A DNA stretch of 42,297 bases from an uncultured Bacteroidota bacterium (GCA_903898215.1 CAIUEQ010000288.1:1-42297), one strand, 5' to 3'; shown: positions 1 through 10,654, counted from the stretch's first letter. The notes: generated by a model from the sequence alone, not told the origin. A program made the numbers and translations.

Positions 1-2
1 AT

Positions 3-428
3 CATCTCCCGATAGCTATCGGGATCATCAAATCATTCAACCTCCTCAACACGCTAGATCTTGCACCAACAATTGCAGTAACAGCCGCTGCAAAAAATAT
101 TGAAACCGAATTATCAGGATTAAAAAATTTGAAAATAAAAGAAAGCAATCGTTTGCAATCTCTCGAAACAGAAATAAAAAAATGTGACTTTAACATCGTA
201 GCAAAAGATGATTCATTGTATATCAAACAAAACGCTATTAACTATCAACCATCAACTATCAACCTGTTTCAAACATACAACGACCACCGACTTGCCATGT
301 CGCTTGCACCATTAGCATTATTGTTCGATGATGTAATGATAGAAAACCCGGATGTGGTAGAAAAATCATATCCTCATTTTTGGGAGGATTTAAAATTGGC
401 AGGATTTGAATTAGAAATTAATATCTAA
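3..428 (+). CDS. aroA: 3-phosphoshikimate 1-carboxyvinyltransferase (EPSP synthase), C-terminal part, truncated by window start
   Basis: Open frame extends to the window edge upstream of the listed ORF (…LDLAPTIAVTAAAKNIETELSGLKNLKIKESNR…); EPSP synthase motifs KIKESNRL, TYNDHRLAMSLAPLAL and SYPHFWEDLKLAGF. Confidence 0.9.
   Translation, partial: HLPIAIGIIKSFNLLNTLDLAPTIAVTAAAKNIETELSGLKNLKIKESNRLQSLETEIKKCDFNIVAKDDSLYIKQNAINYQPSTINLFQTYNDHRLAMSLAPLALLFDDVMIENPDVVEKSYPHFWEDLKLAGFELEINI
7..24. repeat. 18-bp perfect palindrome TCCCGATAGCTATCGGGA
   Basis: Sequence equals its own reverse complement; resembles palindromes common between genes in Bacteroidota, but lies in the aroA reading frame. 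Confidence 0.7.
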
Positions 429-464
429 AACTTTTTAAATTCGTAGGGTATAAAAAAAAGCAAT

Positions 465-971
465 ATGAAAACTAACAAGATGTTTTTAATTTTTTCGATG
501 GCAACATCATTGCTATTATTCGGCTGTCCTTACGAATCAAAATTTCCACTTTCAAATTCTTCTGAATCAACTATTGACACTTTATTAATTGGCAGTTGGG
601 ATGAAATTACCGCAAAAGATGAAGAGCCTGCAACAAGCATCGAGATCAATATTTTTAACGATCACGAATACTTATCACAAATGATGTCGAGAGACAAAGG
701 CAGCTTAACCATTCAGGGTTTCAGGGCATTTGAAACAACTATCAATCATCAAAAAATATTGAATGTTCAGGAAATTGGAAACAAGCCAAAATATAATTTT
801 TATAAATATGTGGTTTCAACTGACACCTTAAAAATTGCATCCGTTTTAAAAGATTCAATAAAAACAGAATTTAAAAACAGCACAGAATTGAATACCTATT
901 TCTCAAAAAACATGAACAGTCCAAAATTTTATGAAGATGTGAGAATATTTATAAAAAGGAAAAGAAAATAA
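465..971 (+). CDS. hypothetical lipoprotein
   Basis: N-terminal signal with lipobox-like LLLFGC; no family recognised. Confidence 0.6.
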   Translation: MKTNKMFLIFSMATSLLLFGCPYESKFPLSNSSESTIDTLLIGSWDEITAKDEEPATSIEINIFNDHEYLSQMMSRDKGSLTIQGFRAFETTINHQKILNVQEIGNKPKYNFYKYVVSTDTLKIASVLKDSIKTEFKNSTELNTYFSKNMNSPKFYEDVRIFIKRKRK

Positions 972-1799
972 ATGAAAAGAATAATTCTGTGTATCATTTT
1001 GCTTTCACAGCTTCCTGTTTTTTCACAAAACGGAAGTGTTTTTAATTATCGTTTCAAACCCAATCGTACCTACATACAAACTGTTGAACAAAGAGAAATT
1101 TCAGAAACAAAATATTCAGGCGACAGCTTATTCAGATTAAAGGTAAAGGAGAATAAATTAAAAGAGTTTGAATCAACAGAAAACCTTCAACATATCGAAA
1201 CTGTAATAAAAACTGATGGTTTGGTTAACGATACGAATTATAAAATAACTTTTGAGTTTACAAAACCGCTTTATAATAATACACCAATCGTACCATTGGG
1301 AACAAAACTATTTGCTCATTGCAGCACGAGAAAATTTATGCCTACAATTGATTCGGTTTCCAATTTGGAAATAACAAAAGATAAAAGTAAACCCCTCATC
1401 GATTTAGCCAGATCAATAATTTTAAATATCGAGTTTCCTGAAAAAAGAATGACAAAGGGAGAAGTATTTTTCAAAACCTATCCGATTACTTTTCCGGGAA
1501 AAGACAATGAATTAATTATTGTTTTAGTTGGTACAGGTTATAAATTATTAAAAATAGAAAAAGGAATTGCAACGTTTGAGATTAAACAGATCTATAAAAT
1601 AAATCCCGGTATCACTAAAATTAAACCTAGCATTTCGGGAGAAGGAAATGGGATTTTATTGTATGATATCAATGAAAATTTTTATACAAAATATGACCTC
1701 AATACCAAGTTTGTTTTTTCAGTAAAAAAAGAAAATTATACCATTCAAACTACCACCACCAGCAATTTATCACATACCGTAAAAATTGTTACAAAATAG
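972..1799 (+). CDS. hypothetical exported protein
   Basis: Signal peptide MKRIILCIILLSQLPVFSQ; starts immediately after the preceding stop, so probably co-transcribed. Confidence 0.6.
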   Translation: MKRIILCIILLSQLPVFSQNGSVFNYRFKPNRTYIQTVEQREISETKYSGDSLFRLKVKENKLKEFESTENLQHIETVIKTDGLVNDTNYKITFEFTKPLYNNTPIVPLGTKLFAHCSTRKFMPTIDSVSNLEITKDKSKPLIDLARSIILNIEFPEKRMTKGEVFFKTYPITFPGKDNELIIVLVGTGYKLLKIEKGIATFEIKQIYKINPGITKIKPSISGEGNGILLYDINENFYTKYDLNTKFVFSVKKENYTIQTTTTSNLSHTVKIVTK

Positions 1800-1843
1800 A
1801 AAAAGAGAATTTTATAACTAATACTCGATAAATAAAAAACAAC

Positions 1844-2944
1844 ATGTCAGGGAATTCAGTTGGAGAAATATGTAGAATCACAACATTTGGTGAAAGTCAT
1901 GGGGAGGCTTTGGGAGTAATCATTGACGGATGTCCTTCATTACTGGAAATTGATACTGATTTTATATTACATGAACTTAGAAGAAGAAAACCAGGACAAT
2001 CATCAATCACAACAGAAAGAAATGAAGATGAAACTTTTGAAATATTATCAGGTGTTTTTGAAGGAAAAACTACCGGTGCTCCGATTGCAATAATTGTAAA
2101 AAACACAAATCAAAAACCGGAAGATTACGATGAGTTGAAAGACATTTTCCGACCATCGCATGCTGATTATACTTACGAAAAAAAATTCGGCATCCGCGAT
2201 CATCGAGGAAGTGGAAGAGCATCTGCACGTGAAACAGTTGCACGAGTTTTAGCAGGAGCAATTGCAAAATTATTTTTACGTCAACATGATATTTCTGTTC
2301 AGGCATATGTTTCACAAATAGCAACTATAAAAGTAGAGCAACATTATTCGGAACTTGATCTATCCTTAACAGAACAAAATATTGTGCGTTGCCCCGAACA
2401 ATCAATTGCTAAAAAAATGATAACGTTAATTGAAGAAATAAAACTGCAGGGTGACAGTATTGGTGGAGCTATAACTTGTGTGATTAAAGGTGTTCCTGTT
2501 GGATTAGGCGAGCCGGTTTTTGACAAACTTCATGCAGATTTAGGAAAAGCAATTTTAAGTATTAATGCTTGCAAAGGTTTTGAAATCGGAAGTGGCTTTG
2601 AAGGAATATTAATGAAAGGCAGTGAGCATAATGACTCGTTCACAGTTCACAGTTCACAGTCAACTGAGAGCCCTGATTTGATTACTACATCTAATCACAG
2701 CGGAGGAATTCAAGGAGGAATTTCAAATGGAATGGATATTTATTTTCGTTGCGCATTTAAACCTGTTTCCACCATTAAACTCGAACAAGAAACGGTAAAT
2801 AAAAATTTACAAAATGTTCAAATGAAAGCTTCAGGCCGTCACGATTCGTGTGTGCTTCCTCGTGCTGTACCAATTGTTGAAGCAATGGCTGCATTAGTTT
2901 TAACCGACCACTTTTTAAGGAACAAAATCTATTCTCATGATTGA
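1844..2944 (+). CDS. aroC: chorismate synthase
   Basis: Motifs [92 protein letters not shown]. Confidence 0.96.
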   Translation: MSGNSVGEICRITTFGESHGEALGVIIDGCPSLLEIDTDFILHELRRRKPGQSSITTERNEDETFEILSGVFEGKTTGAPIAIIVKNTNQKPEDYDELKDIFRPSHADYTYEKKFGIRDHRGSGRASARETVARVLAGAIAKLFLRQHDISVQAYVSQIATIKVEQHYSELDLSLTEQNIVRCPEQSIAKKMITLIEEIKLQGDSIGGAITCVIKGVPVGLGEPVFDKLHADLGKAILSINACKGFEIGSGFEGILMKGSEHNDSFTVHSSQSTESPDLITTSNHSGGIQGGISNGMDIYFRCAFKPVSTIKLEQETVNKNLQNVQMKASGRHDSCVLPRAVPIVEAMAALVLTDHFLRNKIYSHD

Positions 2945-3073
2945 TTGTTATCACTTTAAGTCCATTTTAATTGGGTGATTGCAACTAAAACACGTTAATT
3001 TGCCTCCTTATATAATACTCTTGGAAAGAAGCTGTATGCCAAAAGCTAAAGGCCAATATTTAATAAATCAAAA

Positions 3074-4951
3074 ATGTATAAATCATTATTAACGTTAACA
3101 ATTTTTTTTGGGTCGATTTCAGTTTCAATTTCACAAAATTTCACTCCTTGTTTAACAGATCAAATTCATCAACAGGCAATCCTCAAAAATCCTGAAATTA
3201 TCCGGTATGAAAATGCTGCCAATAAATTAGCCAACGAGCAGACTAACACTATACCATTATTTAAAACAGGAGCTATCTATTTCATTCCTGTTGTGTTTCA
3301 TATCATCCATCAAAGCGGTACTGAAAATATTTCTCAGGCACAAATCATGGATGAGCTAAGAATTTTAAATGAAGATTACAGAAAGTTGGGAAGAGATGCA
3401 TCCGATAGTTTAAGTACAAACCCGTTAGCTGCTGATATGCAAATAGAATTCAGGCTTGCACAATATGATCCAAACGGAAAAAAAAGCGATGGTATTAATC
3501 GCATAGCAAGCACACTTACTGTAAATGCCGATAACAGTGTTAAATCTTTGAGTTATTGGGATAGCAATCGATACTTAAATATTTGGGTGGTGAATTCCAT
3601 CAATAACACAGCAGCGGGTCAATTAGGAACTGTTTTAGGATATGCTCAATTTCCATGGGATAGAGTTTCTTATCCCACAACTGATGGAATTATTGTAAGA
3701 GCTGATCAAATTGGTACGGTTGGAATTGGCCAAACTTCACAAGCCGGACGTACCTTAACACATGAAATTGGACATTGGCTAGGATTGTATCACCCTTTTC
3801 AGGATGGTTGCGTTGGCGGAACATCATCTAATTGCAGTACTCAAGGTGATAAAGTTTGCGATACACCTCCGGTTTTATCACCAAGTTTTGGTTGTTCCAC
3901 CAATCAAAATTCTTGTAGTAACGATTCACCGGATTTACCCGATCTTGTAAAAGATTATATGGATTATGCTGATGGAACTTGTATGAACTTGTTTACTTAC
4001 GGTCAGAAAAATAGAGTTTTCAGTATTAGTTTTACCGGTTCGGCAAGTAATTACAATAGAGTAACTGCAGCATCTGCAAACAATCTCGTTTCAGCAGGAA
4101 TTGGAGCTACCGGAAATTATTTATCAGTAAGTGCGTCTACCAAAAAAGCGCCTTATACTTATGGTTTTGAAAGTTCAGGTTCACTTGCCACAGACGGATG
4201 GATTTTAAATAATTTTAACAATCCTACAAACGGGTGGCAAATAAAATCAACAGCTTTCCAAAGCGGAAGCAGCTGTATCATGCTTCCAAATCTTACCAAT
4301 GCAAGTAATACACGTGATGGTTTTCAATCACCAGAAATTGATCTTACAACAGTTGCCACACCTTTTTTAAACTTTTACTGTGCGTATGCTCAAACTAATC
4401 CTTCTTCAAATGATATATTGAATGTTTATATTTCTGATACATTTGGAATAGATGAAAAATTGCTATGGACAAGCAATGGTGGAAGTTTGTCAAACGGAGC
4501 ATTACAATATCCTTCAGCATATATTCCTAATTCATCACAATGGAAACCAATTACAATTAGCCTTTCTTCATATAAATATTTTACTCATGCCAGAGTGCGT
4601 TATGAATTTCAAAATCGCAGGGGAAATAATATTTACATCGATAATTTCAGCATATCAAATACTCCGTTATCAGGAATTGATGAAGCAAAAAAACTATTAT
4701 ATAAATTCAGTCTTTATCCTAATCCACTAAATTCAATGGCAACAATATCCTATGAATTACAGCAAAATGATAAGGTAAAAATATTGCTGTATGATATGAT
4801 GGGCCGAGAAGTGATGATTGTTGAAGATGCTCAGATGGAAAGTGGTTTACATACATTGACTATCAATAAAGGAAACCTTAATTCAGGAATGTATTTTATT
4901 CGTTTTGAATCCGGTGAAAACACCTTCAATCACAAGCTATTGATTAATTAA
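3074..4951 (+). CDS. secreted zinc metalloprotease, M43/pappalysin-like, with T9SS type A C-terminal sorting domain
   Basis: HEIGHWLGLYH (HExxHxxGxxH, codons 3771-3803), Met-turn-like KDYMDYADGTCMNLFTYGQ; C-terminal FSLYPNPLNSMATISYEL…GMYFIRFESGENTFNHKLLIN. Confidence 0.85.
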   Translation: MYKSLLTLTIFFGSISVSISQNFTPCLTDQIHQQAILKNPEIIRYENAANKLANEQTNTIPLFKTGAIYFIPVVFHIIHQSGTENISQAQIMDELRILNEDYRKLGRDASDSLSTNPLAADMQIEFRLAQYDPNGKKSDGINRIASTLTVNADNSVKSLSYWDSNRYLNIWVVNSINNTAAGQLGTVLGYAQFPWDRVSYPTTDGIIVRADQIGTVGIGQTSQAGRTLTHEIGHWLGLYHPFQDGCVGGTSSNCSTQGDKVCDTPPVLSPSFGCSTNQNSCSNDSPDLPDLVKDYMDYADGTCMNLFTYGQKNRVFSISFTGSASNYNRVTAASANNLVSAGIGATGNYLSVSASTKKAPYTYGFESSGSLATDGWILNNFNNPTNGWQIKSTAFQSGSSCIMLPNLTNASNTRDGFQSPEIDLTTVATPFLNFYCAYAQTNPSSNDILNVYISDTFGIDEKLLWTSNGGSLSNGALQYPSAYIPNSSQWKPITISLSSYKYFTHARVRYEFQNRRGNNIYIDNFSISNTPLSGIDEAKKLLYKFSLYPNPLNSMATISYELQQNDKVKILLYDMMGREVMIVEDAQMESGLHTLTINKGNLNSGMYFIRFESGENTFNHKLLIN

Positions 4952-5068
4952 GAATTAAGCTGCAATTTTGAATATTCACCGCAGTAGTTATTATTGCAGT
5001 GAAATGATGTTGTAACATTCCAGAAAATATGGTTGTTACAACATTGTTATTTTAACGTGAAAAGAATT

Positions 5069-7633
5069 ATGACGAAGAATTTAGTAATTGTTGAGTCGCC
5101 TGCAAAAGCAAAAACCATCGAGAAATTTCTCGGTAAAAATTTTACCGTAAAGTCTTGTTATGGACATATTCGTGATCTGGCCAAAGGAGATGAAGCAATC
5201 GATGTGAAAAATAATTTTAAACCTCACTACGAAGTTTCGCCCGATAAAAAAGCGATCGTAGCTGAACTGAAAAAATTATCTTCTCAAGCTGAAATGATCT
5301 GGCTAGCATCCGATGAGGACCGTGAAGGAGAAGCAATTTCTTGGCATTTATCTGAAGTCTTAAATCTTGATGCAGCAAAAACAAAACGCATCGTTTTTCA
5401 TGAAATTACCAAACCTGCAATTTTAAAAGCAATAGAAAATCCTCGTCAAATTGATAAAAATTTAGTAGACGCTCAACAGGCAAGAAGAGTTCTTGACAGG
5501 TTAGTTGGTTTCGAGCTATCTCCAATTCTTTGGAGAAAAATTAAAGGAAATCTATCTGCCGGGAGAGTTCAATCAGTTGCCGTTCGATTAATTGTTGAAC
5601 GTGAACGTGAGGTCAATAATTTCAATTCAACATTTGCATATAAAGTTACTGCACAATTTAATGTTGGCGGAAAAACAATGAATGCAGAATTGCCAAAACG
5701 ATATAGCAAAATTGAAGAGGCAGAAGCCTTTTTAAATAAATGTAACGGGGCTACTTTTTCTATCAAAAATCTTGAAGTAAAACCTGCAAAAAAATCACCG
5801 GCACCACCATTTACTACTTCAACATTGCAACAGGAAGCAAGCAGAAAATTAAGTTTCTCGGTTTCGCAAACCATGATGGTTGCACAAAAATTATATGAAG
5901 CAGGACTCATCACATACATGAGAACTGATTCGGTAAATTTATCCGACCTTGCTTTAAATACAGCACGCACTCAAATCAATCATCAATTTGGAAGTGAGTT
6001 TGCTCAGACAAGAAAATATACTACAAAAAGTGCAAGTGCACAGGAAGCTCACGAGGCAATACGTCCAACATATTTTGAAAACACAAGTGTTAACATTGGA
6101 AGACAAGAAGACCGTTTGTATGAACTAATTTGGAAACGAGCAATCGCTTCACAAATGGCAGATGCACAAATTGAAAGAACAATTGCAAATATTGGAATTT
6201 CAACTACAGGTGAAGAACTAACAGCAACCGGTGAAGTATTAAAATTTGAAGGCTTTTTAAAAGTATATCTCGAATCAAATGATGAAGAAGGAGATGATGA
6301 AAACTCATCGATGTTACCTCCTTTAAAAGTTGGCGAAGATCTTTCATTAAAACAGATGGAAGCGATACAACGATACAGCAAACCGGCACCAAGATATACT
6401 GAAGCAAGTTTGGTGAAGAAGCTTGAAGAACTTGGCATTGGCAGACCATCAACGTATGCTCCAACAATTTCAACAATCCAAAAAAGAGGATATGTTTTAA
6501 AAGAAGATCGCGAGCCGAAAGAAAGAAATATTCATATCATCACACTCACAAATAACAAAGTGAGTAAGGAAGAAAAAATGGAGAAATTCGGTTACGAAAA
6601 ACAAAAATTATTTCCGAGTGATATAGGAATGATCGTGACAGATTTTTTGTCGAAACATTTTGAAGACATCATGAATTATCACTTCACTGCAAAAGTTGAA
6701 AAAGAATTTGATGAGATTGCAAATGGACAAATTCAGTGGAATAAAATGATTGAAAATTTTTACACGCCTTTTAGTGCTGATGTAAAAAAGACCAACGAAA
6801 CTGCCGAACGTCAAAGTGGTGAGCGAATGTTAGGAGTGGATCCGGTGAGTGGAAAAAATATTTATGCTAAAGTAGGACGTTTTGGACCGTTTGTTCAGCT
6901 TGGTGAGAACAGCGATGACGAAACTCAAAAACCACAATACGGAAAATTATTACAAGAGCAACGTGTTGATTCAATTACGATAGAAGAAGCAATTGAATTA
7001 TTCAAACTTCCACGTTCGATTGGAGAATTTGAAGGCAAGGAAGTATCTATAAATATAGGACGTTTTGGACCATACGTAAAATGGGGAGAAGAATTTATTT
7101 CTTTACCAAAAGGAATAGAGATTATGGAAGTAAGTTTGGAAAAAGCTATTGAAGTAATCAATGCTAAACAAACAGCTGAAGCTCCTGTTGGCATGTTTGA
7201 TAATAAACCAATTACTAAAGGGAAAGGTCGTTTCGGACCATTTATTAAATGGGATAATATGTTCATTAATGTGCCACGTGCATACGACCTCGATACAATT
7301 ACTCAATCACAGATGAATGAGCTAATTGAGAAAAAAATCGAAAAGGAAGCTAATCGTTTTATCCAACAATGGCCTGACGAAAAAATATCAATTGAAAATG
7401 GACGCTGGGGTGCATTTATTCGTTTGGGCAAAAACATGATAAAGATTGGCCGCAATAAAGAGGGTGAAAAATACTCCAACGAAGAACTTAGTAAAATATC
7501 AATTGATGAAGTAAAGAAATTAATTGAAATTGAAATGCCAGATGCTTTTAAAGCTAAGAAAGCTGCACCTAAAAAAGCTGCTGCAAAAAAAACTGCAGCG
7601 AAAAAACCTGCAGCAAAAAAAGTAAAAAAATAA
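5069..7633 (+). CDS. topA: DNA topoisomerase I with lysine/alanine-rich C-terminal tail
   Basis: MTKNLVIVESPAKAKTIEKFLG N-terminus (internal ATG at 5069 preferred over 5033), SDEDREGEAISWHL, YMRTDSVNLS, GRPSTYAPTISTI; GRFGPF repeats; tail KKAAPKKAAAKKTAAKKPAAKKVKK. Confidence 0.96.
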   Translation: MTKNLVIVESPAKAKTIEKFLGKNFTVKSCYGHIRDLAKGDEAIDVKNNFKPHYEVSPDKKAIVAELKKLSSQAEMIWLASDEDREGEAISWHLSEVLNLDAAKTKRIVFHEITKPAILKAIENPRQIDKNLVDAQQARRVLDRLVGFELSPILWRKIKGNLSAGRVQSVAVRLIVEREREVNNFNSTFAYKVTAQFNVGGKTMNAELPKRYSKIEEAEAFLNKCNGATFSIKNLEVKPAKKSPAPPFTTSTLQQEASRKLSFSVSQTMMVAQKLYEAGLITYMRTDSVNLSDLALNTARTQINHQFGSEFAQTRKYTTKSASAQEAHEAIRPTYFENTSVNIGRQEDRLYELIWKRAIASQMADAQIERTIANIGISTTGEELTATGEVLKFEGFLKVYLESNDEEGDDENSSMLPPLKVGEDLSLKQMEAIQRYSKPAPRYTEASLVKKLEELGIGRPSTYAPTISTIQKRGYVLKEDREPKERNIHIITLTNNKVSKEEKMEKFGYEKQKLFPSDIGMIVTDFLSKHFEDIMNYHFTAKVEKEFDEIANGQIQWNKMIENFYTPFSADVKKTNETAERQSGERMLGVDPVSGKNIYAKVGRFGPFVQLGENSDDETQKPQYGKLLQEQRVDSITIEEAIELFKLPRSIGEFEGKEVSINIGRFGPYVKWGEEFISLPKGIEIMEVSLEKAIEVINAKQTAEAPVGMFDNKPITKGKGRFGPFIKWDNMFINVPRAYDLDTITQSQMNELIEKKIEKEANRFIQQWPDEKISIENGRWGAFIRLGKNMIKIGRNKEGEKYSNEELSKISIDEVKKLIEIEMPDAFKAKKAAPKKAAAKKTAAKKPAAKKVKK

Positions 7634-8590
7634 ATGCTTAATGAGAGGGAAGTCATATCGCTTATAGCTTTGCTTGATGACGAAGATTTAGAAGTTGCCG
7701 AGCATGTTGAGCAAAAATTACTTTCTCTTGGAACCGATGTAATTTCTTTTTTAGAAAACGAATGGGGTGCAATAAAAAATATCGAGCAACAAAAAAAAGT
7801 TGAGAATATTATTCACCGCATACATTTCACAAATTTATTAAACGAATTGCGTGAATGGAGTCACGAAGCTGAACCCGATTTACTTGAAGGAATTATTTTA
7901 GTTTCAAAATACCGTTATCCTGATATTGACAAGCAAAAAATTTTAAATGAGATTGATAAAATCCGACTTGATATCTGGCTCGAATTACATTACGATCTTA
8001 CAGCTTACGAAAAAATAAGAGTCCTTAACCATGTGTTTTATCAAATTCATGGATTTCAAGGAAACACCGATAATTATCACGACCCTTCAAACTCCTTTAT
8101 CAATAACGCTCTCGAAAGCAAAAAAGGAAATCCTATTATGCTTGCGATCATTTATATGCTCGTTGCACAACGTTTACAAATTCCAATATTTGGTGTCAAT
8201 CTTCCTCAGCATTTTGTATTGGCATATAAGGAAGAAAACACCCAACATCTTACAACCGATCCTTTTAATACAAAGCCAAAACTCGATTACAGATTTGGAA
8301 AAGTTTTATTCTATATCAATGCATTTAATAAAGGTGCAGTTTTTTCAAAAGCCAATCTTGAACAGTTTTTAATTCAGATAAAAATTGAACCTAAATATGA
8401 ATTTTTTGAAGCCTGTTCGAATACAGATATTGTAAAACGTGTTTTAAGAAATCTGGTAATTGCCTATAAACAAAACAACAAATTAAATAATGTGAGCGAA
8501 GTGCACGAAATGCTTGCTATTCTTGGCGAGCCGCTTCTTAATAAATTTGAAGACACTACACCCGAAAATGAAAACGAGGAAGAATTATAA
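7634..8590 (+). CDS. SirB1/transglutaminase-like family protein
   Basis: DPSNSFINNALESKKGNPIMLAIIYMLVAQRLQIPIFGVNLPQHFVLAY core; ATG directly abuts the topA stop. Confidence 0.75.
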   Translation: MLNEREVISLIALLDDEDLEVAEHVEQKLLSLGTDVISFLENEWGAIKNIEQQKKVENIIHRIHFTNLLNELREWSHEAEPDLLEGIILVSKYRYPDIDKQKILNEIDKIRLDIWLELHYDLTAYEKIRVLNHVFYQIHGFQGNTDNYHDPSNSFINNALESKKGNPIMLAIIYMLVAQRLQIPIFGVNLPQHFVLAYKEENTQHLTTDPFNTKPKLDYRFGKVLFYINAFNKGAVFSKANLEQFLIQIKIEPKYEFFEACSNTDIVKRVLRNLVIAYKQNNKLNNVSEVHEMLAILGEPLLNKFEDTTPENENEEEL

Positions 8591-8632
8591 TCAAATAAAC
8601 ACTACTTTCGTTTCATCAAAAAAAAGTAAATC

Positions 8633-8842
8633 ATGGAAGTAAAAGATAGCAACGGAACATTATTAAATGAAGGCGATTCAGTACAGATAATTAAAGATCT
8701 GAAAGTAAAAGGTTCTTCTTCTGTATTAAAAAGAGGAACGCTTGTGAAGAATATCCGACTTACTTCCAACGAAGAAGAAATTGAAGGTCGTGTTGATAAA
8801 CAAATGATGGTGCTGAAGACTTGCTTTATGAAAAAAGTTTAA
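8633..8842 (+). CDS. PhnA/YjdM-like small protein
   Basis: [42 protein letters not shown]…[20 protein letters not shown] resembles the C-terminal domain of PhnA/YjdM. Confidence 0.8.
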   Translation: MEVKDSNGTLLNEGDSVQIIKDLKVKGSSSVLKRGTLVKNIRLTSNEEEIEGRVDKQMMVLKTCFMKKV

Positions 8843-9972
8843 TCTTTATTTCCAAAAACATAAGGTTGTAGTTTTATTTTTAAAGAGGCAGATATCACCT
8901 CTTCCCTATCAATGATTTTTACATCATTAAGCGAACGTCCGTATCCTTTATTCTCTAATGCTTGAACATTCCACTCTTGTTCAAAGTGATTGGTGTAACA
9001 TAACATATAAACTCCTTTTGTTAAGCCCAAATAAATTGTTCCGTTTCCTCCATGGCAAATCATAAGGTCAGCTCTTTCCAAAACATCTTCAAGATTTACA
9101 AAACTTTTAGAAATGATATGCGATGCGTTTAATATGTTAGATGAATCGCCAGCTGTTATGATTGTATATCTAGAATAACATTCGTCATTTAAAAATTTTA
9201 GTTCAGACCAATTTCCAGAACTGCCCATCGAAACAAAAATGATAGGTTTAGAAACTCCAATTTCATCTAACCAACTACTTTCCGAAATTGTTGATTTATA
9301 TATTAATGGTTCAATATTAAAATAATTATCAGGAAGCGATCTTTGTGGAAAAAGTAGGGCATCGTCACAAATAAAATTTTGATCACCTTCCATTTCTGAA
9401 AGATAATTTGAAACACCCTTGAGAGCATATTTTTTTCTAATCTTTTTAAAGGGCAGATGAACAATCTTAAAAGATATTTTTTCAGCAATTCGTGTAATCT
9501 TATCGAAGTATTTTGAAGGAACTATTTTTGATAACCTGTAAGCAAAATGAGTACGAGAAAGCTTACGGGTTAATGCATAATATTTGGTCATATACCCGTT
9601 GACAAGGGCAGTATACTCAACATTTGTAAACTCGGCAGCCATTTTTAAAGTAGGAGCTACATCACCAATAACAATATCAGGTTTTAATTTATTTATGATT
9701 TGAATTTGTGATAAAAACACTTTTTCAATATCAGTAATATTGAGCCATGAAAAATTAAATTTTGTTGAACAACGTAAAGCAAAATCAGCATCAAATTGTT
9801 CACATGAAAACGTTTGATAATTGTTTTGAAGGATATGCTTTTCATAAATTTCACTGTGCAAAAAATGCACTTCGTATTTATCATTAGGCAGAAATTTTTT
9901 GGCAAATTCTAAACATCTTAAATAATGTGAGAGGAGATGAAAAGGAAAAATTAGCACTCTAATTTTAGGCAT
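8839..9972 (-). CDS. glycosyltransferase of UGT/MGT type, CrtX-like
   Basis: [25 protein letters not shown]… N-terminus; [43 protein letters not shown] donor-site region; last gene of the carotenoid operon. Start placed at 9972. Confidence 0.75.
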   Translation of the reverse strand: MPKIRVLIFPFHLLSHYLRCLEFAKKFLPNDKYEVHFLHSEIYEKHILQNNYQTFSCEQFDADFALRCSTKFNFSWLNITDIEKVFLSQIQIINKLKPDIVIGDVAPTLKMAAEFTNVEYTALVNGYMTKYYALTRKLSRTHFAYRLSKIVPSKYFDKITRIAEKISFKIVHLPFKKIRKKYALKGVSNYLSEMEGDQNFICDDALLFPQRSLPDNYFNIEPLIYKSTISESSWLDEIGVSKPIIFVSMGSSGNWSELKFLNDECYSRYTIITAGDSSNILNASHIISKSFVNLEDVLERADLMICHGGNGTIYLGLTKGVYMLCYTNHFEQEWNVQALENKGYGRSLNDVKIIDREEVISASLKIKLQPYVFGNKD

Positions 9973-10654
9973 GAGCTTTACGAGAAAACAATTCAAATAA
10001 TGATACATTTAAAAGTTGTAGCAACATTCCATAAAACACATCCTCAAAAGGAATAGTAAGTATCCTAAAACGGGTAATTTCAAAATTATTGTACCATACT
10101 ACAGGTTGTTCAATTCCGGTTCCTGTTAAAATTCCATTTACGATAAGAAAAGGAATCAATAAAATCAAAAAAGTAAAATAAAAGCGATGGAGAAAGTTTA
10201 CTTTAAAGACAAAGAATAATACAACAAGAAGTGATGTAAGACTAATAAATGTAACAGTTGTATATAACCGATCATAAAATAAAATAGCAAATACTGAAAG
10301 AAATATCAGCAGAGAAAAAGTGATTTTATTTTCAATCGTTTTAAATATTACTGGATTAATAAATAAAGTAAAGCAGTGATAGGTGAATAAGCAGGAATAA
10401 GGTATGCAAATAAAAAAGAGCACTTCTTCGAGTGGCAAATTAAAAAAATATATCCCGGTAAGGTAATCAGGATTAAATCCCCATACTTTAATTTGTGTGA
10501 AGTAAATATCCCAAAGTATAAAAATAAGTGCCGTGATGAATATTGCCGGCAGTGCAAATTTCCATCTTTTATAAAATTGTATTTTGGGATGAAAAGAAAA
10601 AATTAAAGGGACAATAAAAGCTCCGAAATTGATAAATAAATATAGAAATTTCAT
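9965..10654 (-). CDS. lycopene cyclase, fused CrtYc-CrtYd type
   Basis: Multi-TM protein with two copies of the acidic motif: FNLPLEEVLFF and LTIPFEDVFYG; flanked by crtZ-like gene and glycosyltransferase. Confidence 0.8.
   Translation of the reverse strand: MKFLYLFINFGAFIVPLIFSFHPKIQFYKRWKFALPAIFITALIFILWDIYFTQIKVWGFNPDYLTGIYFFNLPLEEVLFFICIPYSCLFTYHCFTLFINPVIFKTIENKITFSLLIFLSVFAILFYDRLYTTVTFISLTSLLVVLFFVFKVNFLHRFYFTFLILLIPFLIVNGILTGTGIEQPVVWYNNFEITRFRILTIPFEDVFYGMLLQLLNVSLFELFSRKAHA

Noticed and set aside
2-226. Minus-strand 74-aa ORF opposite aroA
   Set aside because: Overlaps the conserved aroA frame; no independent support.
4452-4730. 92-aa ORF inside the metalloprotease gene
   Set aside because: Alternate frame of a well-supported coding region.
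5569-7656. Several long minus-strand ORFs antisense to topA (133, 129, 113, 117 aa)
   Set aside because: They are antisense to an unambiguous topA frame, have low-complexity S/F-rich translations and no family signature; expected by-products of codon bias.
8031-8372. 113-aa ORF inside the SirB1-like gene
   Set aside because: Out-of-frame overlap with a better supported CDS.
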